Assembly (NCBI GenBank): GCA_009829735.1
Contig: CM020620.1
Location: 24,774,020 to 24,838,019 of the forward strand
Direction of reading: 5' to 3'
DNA length: 64,000 bases
DNA from: Pyropia yezoensis
Lineage: Eukaryota > Rhodophyta > Bangiophyceae > Bangiales > Bangiaceae
A program made the position numbers and the translations under genes. Below are positions 50,196-61,277 of this stretch, piece after piece. Under the pieces are notes generated by a model. That model was not told where the DNA came from, did no database searches, and saw only the letters and a program-made list of their open reading frames with translations. How positions within the stretch are numbered: position 1 is the stretch's first letter; each line of letters starts with the position of its first letter.

Positions 50196-51429
50196 GGCGG
50201 AGCGGCGGCGGGGCGGCGTGATGGGGGGACATGTTCACCATCGCGGGCGCACGGATGGATGCTTCACCCACGGTCGAAGCCGCCTCACACAGCACGTCAA
50301 GCAGGGGCTGCGGCGGTGACTTACATGTACTGCGGACTCCATGATTGAAAGCGCGTTCGCGAAAACACCCTAGCCTTGGATTTTTTCTTAGTTCTTGGGC
50401 ACACAGCTGTAGTGTTGGTTGCAGAGCGGACAGGTAGCGGACGGCTGCCATTGGCTGAGCCGGGCCCGTGCGGGCCCGGGCCTTCCTGTCCCCCCTCTGC
50501 GTGTGCGCTGGCTCCGCCGGCAGAGGTCTTGAGTGCCAGCGTGCGCGCGGCGGGACCGGCCGACCCCGGTCGGCACGTTTGTCTTCCTCGCCGTGTGCGC
50601 ATTCCCTCCCACCTCCCTTGCGTTGCGCGTTTTCCGCGCTCTGCCACGATGCCGCTCGTCTTTGCCTCTCTCTGCCCGTTTGCCTTCCTCTTCTTTCTTG
50701 CTTCGAGCGCGGGTCATCGCCCGCTTTGTTTGTCTCATCCGGTCGGTTTTCTCTCGGATGCTGGAGCCAATTAAACAAGTATCAATTGGCAGTCCGCGGT
50801 CAGTCGAGCGGCGTAATGTTCACAAGCACGAGTCAGCACGCTCCCAAAACATCGCTTCGGGCTGGTCCACGCACCCGCCCGACCTGCCCTCGGACATGGC
50901 GGGGTGCACCCCACCATGTCCGCTCGCCACGATAAAGTTTTGCGGTGCTGTGTGGCTGTGGGAGCGGCGCGCACCAAGCCGGGGCGCGGCGGCCGCTATG
51001 TACATGGGGGACGGCACGGCCGCCCGAAGGGGGCGGCGGCGCCACTGCTGGAGGAAAGGCGGCGCAGCTACTGGTGGTGGGGCGACGCGACTGCTGACGG
51101 AGGGGCGGCGTGGACGCTGGAGGGTAGCGGCGGGGTGGCCGGCGGGGAGCCCACCGCATGGGGGCCGCCCGGCTGATGACGAGGGTACACCCGTGTAGCA
51201 GCTGGTAGTGGACTGAGGGCGGCGAGCACGGCGAGGGTCAGCGGCTCGGTAGGATTATGCCGTTTTTGTTGCACCAGCTGCATGTCATCTTCATCAAGTG
51301 GCAAGAGACCTCACCCCAAGAAGAAGAGCATCAACGAACAAGAAACCGCCAGCAACCCCTGCCTCAACGCAAGTCACGCGCACGACCGACTACCCCGCCC
51401 GCCACTCACCAACGGACATGCTAATAGCG
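50196..51429. other. Intergenic region upstream of the Crinkler/RHS-like gene
   Basis: No convincing gene. 50330-50420 and 50640-50830 are relatively T-rich, and CCAATT/AATTGG occurs at 50767-50789. A near-perfect 30 bp palindrome lies at 50892-50921. Confidence 0.45.
50892..50921. repeat. 30 bp near-perfect palindrome
   Basis: The outer arms GGACATGG and CCATGTCC flank a perfect 12 bp palindrome GGGGTGCACCCC; only the single C/A pair between them fails to match. It could extrude as a cruciform, bind a dimeric protein or be the tip of a small inverted-repeat element. Confidence 0.85.
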
Positions 51430-52345
51430 CCCGCCACCCGCCCCGCCAGCACCGCACCGCGCCTCAAGCGCCACCTCTCTCCGCCACCAGCAGCCGTCCC
51501 GCCGCTCACTGCCGCCGCCCGCTACCACCAGCGGCAGCACAAGCTCCCAACGAGCTGCACAACGCCGCCAGTGCACATTCCCCCCAGGTAGAAGACATCC
51601 CGCACCCCCCCGCCAGCACTCGAGCACTCGTCCTCCACCAGCAGGCGCCCCTCTCCCCCGCCAGCAGCCAAGCCCCAACAGTGCAGCCGCCACCATCTGC
51701 CAGCGCCCGCCCCCCCCACCATCCGCCGCCCCGCCCCTACCAGCAGCCCTCCGCCCACCGCGCCACCAGCAGCGGCCCCCAATAGCAGGCGCCTCGTACC
51801 CCCGTCATCAGCCGCGTCCACGCACAGAATCCCCACCCCCACCAACAGCCTCCGCCACCCCCCAGGAGCCCCGCCCCCGCCAGCAACCCGCCCACCCCAG
51901 CCAGCAGCTGCCGCCCCCCCCGACAGCGTGCCGCCGCACCCCCGCGTCAGCACGCTGACCCCCTCAAGTGGCTGCGGCTCACCCGCCCGCTGCAGCCCCG
52001 CCCCCGCCAGCAGACGCCCCACTCCCGCCAGCAGCCGCCGCCCCCCCGCCAGCAGCCGCCAGCGAAGGCCCCGCCCCCCCACCAGCAGCAGCCCCGCCCG
52101 ACCACCAGCAGCGGTCCCGCTCCCCCACCAGCAGCGGCCCCGCCGCCCCCCCCCCCCAACGGCCGCGCCGCTTCCCTCACAGCGGCCGCCGCCCCTCCAC
52201 GCTGGCAGCCGCCCCGCCTCCCCGATGGTAGCTGCCCCGCCCCCATCAGCTGGCGGTCGCGTCGCCCCCCCCCCAGCCGCCACGGCCCTCCGCCAGCCGC
52301 CAACCCACCGGCTCCCCTCAGTGTCCTTGCCGCCCCCCGCCCAGC
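51430..52345 (-). repeat. CCGCCAGCAGC-type minisatellite array
   Basis: Degenerate repeats of units such as CCCCGCCAGCAGCCGCC over about 0.9 kb, rich in CCAGCAG cores. The composition and unit resemble the inverted-orientation array at 3385-4130, so both may belong to one satellite family. Frames are open on both strands without protein-like content. Confidence 0.75.
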
Positions 52346-52491
52346 GGCCGCCGCCCCTTCGCGGCGGTTGCCCACGAGGACGCCGCGTGGCTGGCCGCCC
52401 GCGCGTCCGAGGCGGGCCTCCGCCTTGCCCGGACCGGCGGTGCGGGGGGCGCCGCCGCAGGGCGGCGGGGTGGTGGCAGTGGTGGGGGCGA

Positions 52492-52527
<36 letters not shown>

Positions 52528-52971
52528 TGCCGCTGCCGCTGCGGCCGCTGGGGGTATGGCGGGAGGGGGTGTAGGAGCGGGAGGGGGACGGGGAGGCGGT
52601 GGCGGCGGCGGCGGCGGCGGCGGCGGAGGCGGCGGCGGCGGCGGCGGCAGCGGCGGTCCAAGCAACAGGGGCGCAAGAGGGGGTGGCGGCGGCGCCGCGT
52701 CGGCGGCGGCGGCGGCGGCAGCGGCGGCAGCGGCGGGTGGCGGGGTGCTTGGCCTCACCGCCGCGGCGGCGAGCCTCGCCGCGTGCCTCGGCCGCGCCGC
52801 CGCGGGCGGCGGCGGCGGCGGCGGCCGCGACACGGGGGGCGGGGGGGGAGCTAGCAAGCTGGGGGGGGGGGGCGCTGATACATTCGGCGGCGGCGGCATG
52901 GGCGCCATGGGCGGTGGCGGCATGGGCGCCATGGGCATCGGCGGCACTGTTGGCGTGGGCGGCGGCCTCGG

Positions 52972-53002
<31 letters not shown>

Positions 53003-53471
53003 GGGGGGATGCGGGGCGGCGGCGGGCACCCCCCCCCCCCCCCCCCCCCCCCCGTGGCGGACCTCCCCCCCCCCCTCACCACCGTCTGGGCGTTTATGTT
53101 TGTGTGCCAAAAGGCGTGGGCCCGCTTCCCCGCCGCCGCCGCCGCGGCGGGCACCGCACCCCTCCTCTCCCCCCCCCCACCCCCTCCCTCTCCTCGGCGT
53201 TGGTGGCGGCGGCGGTGGCGGTGCCGGCGGCGGCGGGTTGAACCCCCTTCCCCCCTCCACCCTCCCGTTGGGGCTGCTGCAACCCCCTCCTCCCCCCCTC
53301 CACCCGCCCCCCCACCTCGGGTATGGCCAGCTCCCCCACCACCACCACCCCCCCCTCCCCCTGCCGCACTCCCATCACCCCCAACTTGCCGGCATGGGTG
53401 GCCTCCCCCACCACCCCCCTTCCACCTCCGTCACCTCCCCGCCTCCTCCCCCCCCTACCTCTGCCTCCTCT

Positions 53472-53509
<38 letters not shown>

Positions 53510-53584
53510 CCCCCCCCCCCCCCCCCCCCCGTCCCCTCTGTTGTCGGCTCCTCGACCAACACCCGCTCCACCAGCGCCTCGTAG
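52346..53584 (+). CDS. Possible low-complexity protein gene (Gly/Ala-rich)
   Basis: Weak candidate. One plus-strand frame (52346-53584) has islands that look coding: AHEDAAWLAARASEAGLRLA (about 52370-52430), GVLGLTAAAASLAACLGRAA (about 52744-52803), GGMGAMGGGGMGAMG repeats and VWAFMFVCQKAWARFPAAAA (about 53085-53145). The rest is poly-Gly, poly-Ala or poly-Pro from triplet repeats. The first ATG in this frame is 52556, and CCGCCCAG at about 52336-52343 could be an acceptor for an upstream exon. Homopolymers at 53031-53053 and 53511-53530 make the frame unreliable. No family recognised. Confidence 0.25.
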
Positions 53585-53684
53585 GTTTTCATTGCCGCCC
53601 CCCACCGACAGACAGATGCCTGCGCGCCCACCCACCCTCCCGGCCGCCCACCCCTCTCCACCCACGTCTACCCACCCCACCCCC

Positions 53685-53818
53685 ACCCACCCCCCCCCCC
53701 CCCCCCCCCCCCCCCAACCCCACCTCGCCCCGCCCCCCCCCACCCCACCCCACCCAACCCCACCGCACCCCACCTCGCCCCGCCCCACCCCGCCCCGCCC
53801 CGCCCCGCCCCGCCCCCC
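53685..53818. repeat. C run and CCCCAC/CCCCG pentanucleotide tract
   Basis: C-rich simple sequence: CCCACC-like units, a run of about 26 C near 53690-53715, then (CCCCAC)n passing into (CCCCG)n at about 53770-53818. Confidence 0.85.
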
Positions 53819-53834
53819 TCGAGGCCTTTCCCAT

Positions 53835-53836
<2 letters not shown>

Positions 53837-53884
<48 letters not shown>

Positions 53885-53902
53885 CTCTCTCTCTCTCGCT
53901 CT
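53837..53902. repeat. (CT)n microsatellite
   Basis: About 33 CT dinucleotides with two CG interruptions near 53880 and 53897. Confidence 0.95.
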
Positions 53903-55373
53903 CCCCATCCAAACCCCCCTCACCCCCCCCCCCCCCCCCCCCTCACTCTCTTGCCCACCACCACCCCCCCTTCACCGCCCACCGCCACCAGCCTCAGCGG
54001 GTGGGCCTACCAGGCAGTGCCTCGCGCGGCCTACCGGCGGGACGCCCCTGCCCACCCACCCCCCCGGCGGGCCGGCCGGCCGGCCGCCCCCCCCCCCCCA
54101 CCCCCCGTCGATGCGGCCGCGAGGGTTTTGGAGCGCCGGCGGGGGGGGGGGGGGGGGGGTGGGTGGGGGGAGGCGGCGCGGGTGCCTCGCGGCCCCTATC
54201 GCGCGCACCCACGTAGGGGGGGGGGCGGCCCGGCGGCGTGTCGCCACTGCCGTCTCTCCCCCTTTCCCCCCCTCTTACGCCGGGCTGCCACGGTCCCGGT
54301 GGGCCTTTTTTTTGTGTCCGCCACGCCTCTCCATCTCCCCTTGCGTCCTCCTCCTCGTCGTTGTCGGCGGTGAGGTCGTCTTGTTTCCACGCCCGTCACC
54401 CCGCGGCGCCCGCCCCCCCCCTCCCCACCGCCGTCTGCGTGCTGTACGTAGGGCTACGTACGCATCCCCCCCCCCCCCCCCCACGTGCGCCGCCCCGCGG
54501 CAGCCACCCACGCCACATGGACGTCCCCCGCGCTTCCCGTTCCGGGCCCCAACGCCCTCCCTCTGCGGCACTTGGCACAGACAGGAGAACGGCAGCGGCC
54601 CCGCTCCTCCGCAGTGGTTCGCGGCGGCGACGGCTACGGGGACGGTGGCCACGGGGGTGGCGGTGCCGGGGGGGGGGGGGGGGGGGTTGGCGGCGCTTGT
54701 CCATTACGGGGCGGCGGCCGGCCCCCATCCCCGCCCCAGAGGTCCGCTTTGGTTGCCTTTGGGCGCTCCTGACGCGGGGATGGGAGCGGGGGGGGTGCGG
54801 CGCCGGACCGTCACCGCCGCGGCAGTGCTCGTTGGTCAGAGGAGTGCGTCGCATCCAGATGGGGCAGCTTGCGAGGCACTTCTTTGCGTTGTGCGCCCGA
54901 CGCGGTGACATCTGTCACCATGGTGGTGGCGGCGTCGACTTCACAGGGCGACCGCCGACAATGCGGGCAACGCGGGGAGCGTCTTCCGCGGCGCCGGGAG
55001 TGCCGGCCCAGGGGCGCGCAGGCCCGAGGCGGGCTCCATTGGCGGGGGCAGCGCGGCGGATCGTGACGTCGTCGAGAAGATGGCCGTGGCCCCCGCCGCC
55101 CGCGTCGCGGTGGCGGTGCTTCTGAGCGCCGTGGCGGCGGGATTGTGCACGACACAGGCGTCTCGATGAAAGAACAGACTAGCCATGGAGGTCCCCTTGA
55201 CGTGCTCTCAACCACTCTATATCCAGACTGCTGTTGCCAGTCCCACCCAGGCCAGACCAGTAGTTTCCGCCGCCCTCATTTTGCCGTGTCCCGCTGCGGC
55301 CCCCCGCCCACTCCTTGCTGTAGGGGACGGCACGCCGCCCTCCCTGCTCTACCCACCCAGCAGGCGCACAAGG
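53903..55373. other. Low-complexity region downstream of ankyrin gene B
   Basis: C runs at about 53926-53942, 54084-54099 and 54464-54481 and G runs at about 54140-54159 and 54668-54686. 54750-55370 is more complex, but no ORF there shows a known motif. The last part probably holds the 3' UTR of the minus-strand ankyrin gene. Confidence 0.4.
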
Positions 55374-58151
55374 TCATCCTTTTGCGGTGTTGGAAAAAGG
55401 GTGTCTTGCAGTGGAATAGCGCCCGGAGTCCCACTCGGGGCGCTCTCGCGCAACGTCGAGCGGCGTCTGCCCGTCTGCGTCGACCGCAGACGGGTCTGCA
55501 CCCGCGGCCAGCAGCGCGCGGACGACCGCGACATAGTCGACGGTTGGGCGGAGTTGTACGCAGCCCGCCTGGCTCACCGCTTCCCCCCGCGGGAGGCCAA
55601 CCGCCGCCAGGTGGAGGGCAGTTTTCCCCTCATCGGTCGACCGGTTGGCCAGCCGCCGGCGCGCCGCGGCGTCGGCTGGTGACCTGGTGAGAGGGAGCTC
55701 TGACGGCGGTACCGTCGGTGAACCCGCTCCATCCGTAGTCCCAGGAGTGGCGGACGTCGGCTCCCTCTTCGACGCCTCCGTCCCTACCGACGGCGTGGCG
55801 ATCACCTCCATTCGGTCACCGCCCCGTACGGCACCCTTTGCCTGCCGCGACCCGCCAAGCAGCATCCGGACCACCTCGTCCGCGCCCGCCCGAGCCGCCA
55901 CTTGCAGGGCAGTCTCGCCGTTGGGGGCAGCCCCCACCGGGCAGGCGCCCGCCAGAAACAGTGCTGCCGCAGCCCCTGGATGGTTGTATTGAGCTGCCAA
56001 ACTCAGTGCGCTGTCGCCCCGATCGTCGACCACGTTGAGGTCCCCCGTCGTGGCCGCGCGCGCCACCAGCGCAGACACCATGCGTGTGTGACCGCGGAGT
56101 GCCGCCGAGTGGAGGAGCGTGAAATCCTTGTCGTCTGATAGAGCCACCTCCGTGGCAGGGTGCGCCAAGAGGGCGTCGGCGGCATCCTCAGCCTGATAGG
56201 CGGCGTCAAAATGAAGTGGAGTCTTTGACTGTGGCCCCTAACGCTCGTTGGGGTCGACCCCGGTGGCGAGGAGGAGGGCCACCAGCTCGTGGCGGTTCCA
56301 TCTGGCGGCGACGCTCAGCACTGTCAAATCAGCCCGCTCGCTGTACAGGCCATTGTACGTGGGAGGCGGGGGCATCCCAGGACCTGCCCATTCGACCAGA
56401 AACCGGGCAATCCGCAGATGGCCCGCCCCGGCAGCAACACCAACCAGCATAGACGCCAAGTCCCGCCGGGTGTCCCCACTTAGCGGCTGAGGCTCGAGGG
56501 CATCCAGAGGGATGGTCAGCACTTTGAAGTGGCCCCGACTCGCCGCGTCGCGCAAGAGCGTATGCCGCGGCCTGGCTCCCGCATCCCCAAGCAGCGCACG
56601 GACCACACGCGCCCGTCCAGCCTCGACTGCCAGGTCCAGGCTCGACGATCGCGGCTTATTCCATGGCAACAGCTGACCACGCGCCGCATGATCCAGCTGC
56701 TCCCGCACCACGTCGACGCGGCCGCCAAGGACCCCGGCGATGAGAAACGACCGCCACAGCACCGGCCGGTCCTGCAGCCTGAACCAACGGAGGGAAAGCG
56801 CATTGAGAAGGTCGTGGTGGTCCGAATGATTGGCCAACAGTGCCTCGTGACAGGCCGTCAGCCCAAGAGTGTTTCGAATTCACAGCGCAGCGTCAAAAGC
56901 GTCCGACCTTACCAACTCCTTCAGCGCCCCCGTGTGGCCGCCGTTGACGGCAAGGTGCATGGCACTCTCCCCCGCACCAGTCACGGCCCACACGTTTGCA
57001 GGAGAAGTCATGCCCTCACCCCCCCTGCTCTTGAGGACGAGCAGCTGCTTCACCACTGTGTCCGCGCCTGTGGCGGCCGCCACGAGCAGCGGCGTCGTGC
57101 CGTCTGCTCCAGCCACATTCACCGGCGGGCAATCTTCCAGATCCTCGGCGGGGCCCAAGATGGTCTCCGCCACTCCGGTATGCCCACCCCTCAGCGCCAA
57201 CGTCAGGGCCGTCTCCCCGTCGGAGGCAGACAAAGCGACGACCGTTGAAGCGAGAACCTGGACGAGGAAGGCCACGGCCTCCTGATGACCCGCCGCGGCA
57301 GCGGCCATTAGGGGGGTGCGAGGGCAGCCGCCGCCGGCTATGGGCAGCTCCACCAGCGACCAAGCGCCGACGTTCAGCAGCGCCTCGACCTGCTCCGTGT
57401 CGCCCGCGGCCGCCGCGGCAAAGAGGGACGCGTCCATACCCGCCGCGCCAAGCCGGCCGTCCCCGCGACGGCTGTTGTCACCGCCGCCACTCTCACCGCC
57501 GTCGGCGTCGTCACCGCCCGTCGTAGACGTGGCAGCGGCCGAGGCAGGGGGGTCTGTCCGCACACTGCCAGGTGCGGTGGCTCCTCCCATCCCTTCGCTG
57601 CCGTCGCAGCGCCCGGCGGGCACCGCGTACGCACAATTTTCCATCCTCACCCCCTGACCCCCGATGCGTGGGACACGGGCGCTACTCCCCCACGTTGGCG
57701 CTACTCGTGCGGCCTCGGCCAACGCTGCGAGGCGCTCGTCGTCGGCAGGGAAGAGCAGAGGCCAGGGGGTCGCCCACAAGGGTGCATCGAGAGTGCCGGC
57801 GGGGAGGGGGGGAGAGCGTTCTACCGGCGGGCAAGGGGGAGGTCCAGGTCCAAAAACCCTTGAGGGATTCCCACACGATACCCAAACAGATTGGGAAGCG
57901 TTCTGTGGGAGCTCACCCAGCAAGAGACAAGCAGCCCGCGATGGTGGGCGACGGTTGCCAGCAGCGCACACGTCGGCGACTGCGCTGGGCAGTCTCCCCC
58001 TTGGAAGGAGACTGGCCAGCTGGTGAGCCAACCAGCTCGGCATAGCCAGGTGGTGGCGCGGGGAGGTGTCAAGCGCCGCTGTGGTCTTCCCGCTACGGCC
58101 ACACGTGGCCGCGCTGGGCTTCGCAGGCAGCGTTGGGCCCCGCCCCCCCAT
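55374..58151 (-). pseudogene. Ankyrin-repeat protein B (two in-frame stops, frame otherwise intact)
   Basis: One reading frame runs from the ATG at 58151 to 55374 and encodes ankyrin repeats throughout, but two stops interrupt it. The first is TGA at 56880-56882 (after RSDAFDAAL, before IRNTLGLTACHEALL); the second is TAG at 56238-56240 (after ATGVDPNER, before GPQSKTPLHFDAAYQ). Both fall inside ankyrin repeats, and the repeat consensus continues across each without a shift. Clear repeats: RTPLMAAAAAGHQEAVAFLV, ETALTLALRGGHTGVAETIL, TTPLLVAAATGADTVVKQLL, ESAMHLAVNGGHTGALKELV, FTLLHSAALRGHTRMVSALV, ETALQVAARAGADEVVRMLL and KTALHLAAVG. The N-terminal ~240 residues are not repeats (MPSWLAHQLASLLPRGRL; PSRAACLLLGELPQNASQ). 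Best read as a recently inactivated gene. Readthrough or assembly error is less likely but not excluded. A paralogue of ankyrin gene A. Confidence 0.8.
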
Positions 58152-58617
58152 GGGCGGGCCCCTGATGCGGCGAGCTTGGCGGGGCGGCGCGGATCACAGC
58201 GACAGGGGGATCATCCCATGACGGTGGGACGCGGCTACGGCCAGTAAGTTTTTAGTACAGTATCCAGGAGGGTGTCATCCGCGCGCCACGCTCGGCGAAT
58301 TTTGACCTCAACCAATGTCAAATATTGATTGAAAGTAGAACATTTTCGTCGTTGACTTCTTTCGTCCAGTTTTCATATATTGTTTCGTGCTTCAACTTTG
58401 TTGGTCACCGGCGGGGTCTTCGACGTCTCGGTGGCCACGCGTCACGCCTCCTCACGCTTTCGTGCTTCGTACACGCTCTACGCCCTATCTGTTGGCATCC
58501 GGTCCTTCTCCCTTCCCCTTCCTCCCCTTTGGCATCAATCCCCCCCCATTCTCATCACTTTCCTCCCTTCCCCCTCCCCCCCCGCTTCCGTTTCGGTTCT
58601 CCCGGGCGGCGACCACC
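58152..58617. promoter_or_regulatory. Divergent promoter region, ankyrin B / Cgr1
   Basis: 466 bp between divergent start codons. 58235-58400 is markedly A/T-richer than its surroundings, with ACCAATGTCAA (CCAAT box) near 58310 and TTTTCATATATTG near 58370. The region just before the Cgr1 ATG is a pyrimidine-rich leader (58490-58600). The first ~65 bp match sequence near ankyrin gene A. Confidence 0.5.
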
Positions 58618-59424
58618 ATGGTCAAGACCCCCCGCCCGTGGAAGGGCGCCCGCACCTCCCGCGCGTCTGCCATGGCCGTCCGCTTTGGCGCCGACGGCCG
58701 CACGTCGTGGGCGACCAAGATGGCCCAGAGGGAGGAGCGGCTGGCACTCGTCGCAGCGTCTGCAGCTCGCGCCGCTGCGTACGGGGCGGCGGCCAAGGCC
58801 GAGCGGGAGCGTCGGCAGGCCAAGCGCGAGCGCAAGGAGGCTAATCGCCTGCGGTCTGCCAAGTCCCAAGTGGTGCGTTTTTTTTTTTTGCTTTTTCGCT
58901 CGCGGAGGGTGTGGTGGGGAGCGAGAGGGGACGGGTGGGAGGGGTGGGGTTGTGTGTGGAGCGGGGGGCTTGCCAGATTGAGTTGTGGCGGGTGAGAGGG
59001 GGGGGGAGTGGGGGGGGGGGCGGGGGGCGGTGGGGTTGACGTGGCGGATTACGTACGCACCGGGCCAGGTGGGTGTCGTCGCGGGGACCATCGTCAGTGC
59101 TGAGGGAGGAGCTGGTCTGGGGAGATGAGCGCGGCACGTCCTTTTGAGCATTGTTGCTGTGACAGTGGCGCCGCGGGGGGGGCGGGCGACAGCGTGCCCG
59201 CCAGCGGGTTGCTCGGTGTGTGGGCTTGCGCCGACCGCTGACTGACCCACTTCTTCTGCTCTGCTTGCATGTGTTCCGTACCCGCACGGTTTCCCTTTGC
59301 TCTGGGCGTGCACGCGCGGCCATCGTGACCCCTTCCTCCTCGGTGGGCACGCCGACAGATTAGCAACCCGAAGACTATCAAGAAGATGAGCAAAAAGCAG
59401 CTGTCGTATCTGCGGCGGGAGTGA
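58618..59424 (+). CDS. CGR1: Cgr1/CCDC86-family rRNA-processing protein
   Basis: A small basic nucleolar protein family needed for 60S ribosome biogenesis (pre-rRNA processing). Exon 1 is 58618-58872 and exon 2 is 59359-59424. The intron 58873-59358 begins GTGCGT followed by a T11 run and ends GACAG; it is phase 0. The product is 106 residues. It has the family layout: RPWKG near the N terminus, RTSWATKMAQREER (the conserved TSW-KM--R block), a charged Ala/Arg/Lys/Glu helix, then SQV joined to ISNPKTIKKMSKKQLSYL, matching the conserved QVI-NP-K-K--KKQLR end of human CCDC86. The start codon has an ideal GACCACCATGG context. The length is close to yeast Cgr1 (about 120). Confidence 0.88.
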
Positions 59425-59949
59425 GGCCCCGCCTCGGGGGGGCGACGGTTCTTGAACAGGGGGGGAGGGTAGACCATTGGCCCCCTATCCGCCCCGTCCA
59501 TGTCAGACGGGGGAAGTTGCGTGGGCGTGTAGGAGGCTGTTTGGTATGCTCTACCTCTCGCCAGTGGCCGCCATGCTGGGCGGCCAACCAGTCCGTGGCC
59601 ACCCGGGCGCCCCCACACGGGCCGGAGACGGGGGTGGGGTTGGGCAGGTGTGTATGTACTGTAGCCGTTTTTGCCGCTCCTGTCCGCAAGTGGCACTGGC
59701 GGGGCCAAGCGCTGGTATCCGCGTGAGGGCCTCTCACTGAGCAGTTGCGATGAGCAAAGGGGGGGGCGTCCTCGCCGTGTTCTTCCTTACGTGGCTCCGT
59801 GCTGCAGACGTGTGGCTCACATTGGCCCTGTTGGTCTGTACATTTAGGGTGCGACTACAACTACATACGCAACAGTGCCCCACCGCCAGCAGGTCCCGCG
59901 ACCGCGCCAGTCAAAGCGCGCCCCAGAGTAACCGCCTCACGCACCCCCC
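59425..59949. other. Convergent intergenic region, Cgr1 / FkbM
   Basis: Tail-to-tail spacer of mixed composition with no conserved ORF. It probably holds both 3' UTRs. Confidence 0.5.
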
Positions 59950-61277
59950 CTACACTCGTGCCGGGTCCGGCACGGGGGCAACGCCCCTCCGCCGAAAGAT
60001 GGCCTGCGTTTCGCGCTTCTCTGGCGCCACCACCCGCTCCAGCTCAAAGCCCAGACGGGTCATGAGCGGCAGCCAGTCAGCCTTGAGGTTGTTGTGCACA
60101 CCCACGTAGTCGCTGTGGCCCATGTCCACTTCTGCCTGAAGGCGGTTCACCCGCTTCACCGCGTCGCCGCCGCCAAGCACAATGTCATAGTCCATGCCCT
60201 GCGCGTCAATCTGGGGAGAGAGAGCAAGGGGTCTCCGATAGAAGCACAACAGCAGCGCCACGGACAGCAGCAGAAAAACACGCAGTCGTCAGTCGGCTGT
60301 GAAGTGGCACACCCAGAGCTTGATAGGGACACGCGGCGGAGCTAAACGAGAGGGTCTGCTGCACACAAACAATGCCACCGTTCACATCCCAGTCACCAGG
60401 TCCCCGAGCAAACCACCACCAAGCCACCTCCTGTCCCAACCGAGAAGCGCCCACCCCGCTCGCTCGTAAGCATCCCGCCCCACCCCCCTTCCCCTCCATC
60501 TCGCTACCATACCTTGAGCATCGGCAGCACGATGCGCGGCGAGATGGCATTCAGCAGCTGCCGGAGGGTGAGCTCGGCGACAAAACCCACCGCTCCCTCC
60601 GTCGCGCCTGGCCCGTCCCGCGCAAACGCCAGCTCGGGGTTCACGTGCTTGGCAAGCGACGACGACCGCCCGCGGAGGCCGTAGGTGTGGAAGCTCCGCA
60701 CTCCCCCACCCGGGACGCCTCCTGGTGACGACGGCCCCACCACCGCCGCGGGGAGGACAAAGAAGCGGCCCGGGTACCGGGGTACGGTCGACGCCAGCAG
60801 TTCTGCCGCCACTGCCGGATGCGCCTCAACACACAGGACGCTGGTGTTGGCAAGCCCCCGGGGGGGCACCAGCGACGACAAGTGCGGGCCAATGTTGATG
60901 AGCAGCGCCGCCGTCGTGCCAGGGAGCGCCATGTAGGATGCCGCGGCGGGGGGGCGGGGCGGGGGCGCCGCCCCCTTGCCGGCCGCTCGCCCACCCCTTT
61001 GGCCACCACCACCGCCCTTGGCCACCGCGGGGGGGGGCGCCTCGGACGCACCCGCCGTGCGGCCACGGGGCGTGCCGGCGGCGGGTGAGCCCGCGCCCGC
61101 AGACCGGCCATCGCCGCTGTCGCCGCTACTGCCGCCGCGGCCAGCACGGCTGCCGGCAGCCACGTAGCCACAAAAGAAGGCGGCGCCGACGACGCCGACG
61201 CGCACGGCAATGGTTCGCCACGGCGAGAGGCGCGCCGACAGGGACGGTCCCCGCAGGCCGCGGGTGAGAGATGCCAT
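59950..61277 (-). CDS. FkbM-type methyltransferase with N-terminal signal anchor
   Basis: A 341-residue protein from two exons: 61277-60513 and 60210-59950. The intron 60211-60512 starts GTATGG, ends CCCCAG and is phase 0; it joins RIVLPMLK to IDAQGMDYDIV. That join rebuilds the FkbM motif, in which K-DAQG/VEG follows the LP-LK strand. Earlier signs are NTSVLCVEAHPAVAAELL (SAM-binding acidic residue after a strand), RFFVLPAAVVG and SSSLAKHV. A hydrophobic helix near the N terminus (VGVVGAAFFCGYVAAGS, after SPWRTIAVR) predicts a type II membrane anchor, and a Gly/Ala/Pro-rich stem precedes the catalytic domain, a layout typical of Golgi enzymes. Sugar methylation of cell-wall glycans is plausible but inferred. 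The ATG at 61277 (MASLTRGLRG) opens the frame. Confidence 0.85.

Noticed and set aside
56880-56882. The in-frame TGA of ankyrin gene B as selenocysteine
   Set aside because: A second, different stop (TAG) interrupts the same frame, ankyrin repeats have no redox residue there, and no SECIS-like hairpin was noticed.
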